Shown here one piece after another: positions 6,988-7,478 of a stretch of 7,478 nucleotides of DNA. This DNA is from Candidatus Rokuibacteriota bacterium. Lineage in GTDB: Bacteria > Methylomirabilota > Methylomirabilia > Rokubacteriales > CSP1-6. The position numbers were made by a program, and so were the translations under genes. The notes below the pieces were generated by a model, which worked only from the letters and a program-made list of their open reading frames with translations, made no database searches and was not told the DNA's origin. Where the stretch lies: the NCBI GenBank assembly GCA_016177555.1, contig JACOVB010000090.1:1-7478 (forward strand), written 5' to 3'. Position 1 is the stretch's first letter. Each line of letters starts with the position of its first letter.

Positions 6988-7478
6988 CCAGCGCCAGGGC
7001 CGACTCGACCAGGGGGTCGGTCACGTCGGGGAACATGGTCTCGATCTGGTCGGCCGAGAGCATGCCCTTGTAGATGAGGGTGTTGGCCGAGAGGCTCGGC
7101 AGGTAGAAGGCGCTCCGTCCGGCGAGGCTCGAGCCGCGGATCGCGTGCTCGGCGCGCTTCCTGATGAGGTAGAGCTTGCGCTCGAAGGCCGCGCGGTCGG
7201 GCACGCCCTCGGCGCGGCCCACGAAGACCTGCTGGATGACCGGCTCCACGGCGCGCGCGCTGGGGCCCACGGGGGAGTCGTCGGTGGGGACCTCGCGCCA
7301 GCCGAGGAGCCGCTGCCCCTCTTCCCGGGCGATCTCCGCGAAGATGCGGCGGCAGTCATCGGCCTGGCCGGCTTCCCGCGGGAGGAAGACGAGCCCCGCG
7401 CCGTAGTGGCCGGGCTGGGGGAGCGCGATGCCGAGCCGCGCCGTCTCGCGCTGGAGGAAGGCGTGCGGCATCTGGAGC
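6514..7478. repeat. Imperfect inverted repeat made of two diverged gltB segments
   Basis: Positions 6514-6987 and 7005-7478 are inverted copies of the same gltB segment, aligned without gaps about a centre near 6996 (for example ATG 6521-6523 mirrors CAT 7469-7471, and GACGTGAC from 6965 mirrors GTCACGTC ending at 7027). The 17 nt at 6988-7004 belong to the minus-strand copy only. The arms differ at many third-codon positions and at 29 of 155 residues, so this is not a recent fold-back of a single molecule. The right arm reaches the window end and may continue. Confidence 0.9.
6978..7478 (-). CDS. gltB: Second gltB, internal N-terminal fragment on the opposite strand
   Basis: Reading leftward from the window edge, the frame gives LQMPHAFLQRETARLG, LPQPGHYGAGLVFLPRE, LLGWREVPTDDS, PDRAAFERKLYLIRKRAEHA, SLSANTLIYKGMLSADQ and MFPDVTDPLVESALALVHQR. 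It includes the VESALALVHQR block that the plus-strand copy lacks, so it runs about 9 codons further along GltB before crossing the junction. After CAG CG at about 6978 the expected FSTNT motif is replaced by IRHVGEHGLDL, which is antisense to the plus copy. That hybrid frame stays open to a stop at 6245. Its own start and the catalytic Cys lie beyond the right edge. Residue identity to the other copy is about 81%, so it comes from a paralogue or from another genome. Both ends are incomplete here. Confidence 0.88.

Noticed and set aside
6277..7077. 266-codon open frame on the plus strand overlapping gltB
   Set aside because: Wrong frame relative to the GltB motifs. The true gltB frame starts at 6311 and has no stop before the window end.
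6245..7471. 408-residue minus-strand protein as a single gene
   Set aside because: Only the first part (to about 6978) is GltB. The remainder is the antisense of the plus-strand gltB, so it is a hybrid frame created by the inverted junction.
6514..7478. Inverted repeat as insertion-sequence ends or an invertible promoter switch
   Set aside because: The arms are protein-coding gltB sequence, with no transposase or recombinase nearby and only a 17-nt centre with nothing to invert.

Overview
This is a GC-rich bacterial window, densely packed with genes and with short intergenic gaps. No marker gene fixes the taxon. The GC content, the KorAB type, and a dispersed CCCTCTCCCC/GGGGAGAGGG palindrome would fit a soil or groundwater metagenome lineage such as Rokubacteria/Methylomirabilota or a deltaproteobacterium. 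That placement is a low-confidence inference.

Layout. Seven genes lie on the minus strand. In transcription order (right to left) they are: a LysR-type regulator (5294-6202), a ribbon-helix-helix antitoxin with a PIN-domain toxin (VapBC type, 4546-5225), a metallo-beta-lactamase-fold hydrolase (3489-4505), korA and korB (376-3284), and a HicB-family antitoxin that runs off the left edge (1-232). VapB/VapC and KorA/KorB are each coupled by a 4-nt stop/start overlap. Facing the LysR gene across a 108-bp gap, gltB (glutamate synthase large subunit) starts on the plus strand at 6311.

How the genes relate. KorAB is a two-subunit, CoA-dependent 2-oxoacid:ferredoxin oxidoreductase, most likely for 2-oxoglutarate. 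GltB consumes 2-oxoglutarate plus glutamine in ammonia assimilation. The window therefore sits at the 2-oxoglutarate branch point between carbon and nitrogen metabolism. The divergent LysR-gltB layout recalls gltC-gltAB of Bacillus subtilis. The toxin-antitoxin genes are probably passengers.

The most unusual structure is at the right end. The plus-strand gltB is intact for about 225 codons. It then switches, within about 10 bp of microhomology (6978-6987), into the reverse complement of a second, different gltB (7478 down to about 6978). The two copies agree at 126 of 155 residues by hand alignment (about 81%) with no indel. They form a head-to-head imperfect palindrome with arms of about 474 bp centred near 6996. 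Neither gltB can be functional as written. Either two gltB genes, from paralogues or different genomes, were joined artificially during amplification or assembly, or a real microhomology-mediated inversion broke gltB. I see no convincing novel defence or mobile system, and no rRNA, tRNA, CRISPR or transposase gene.
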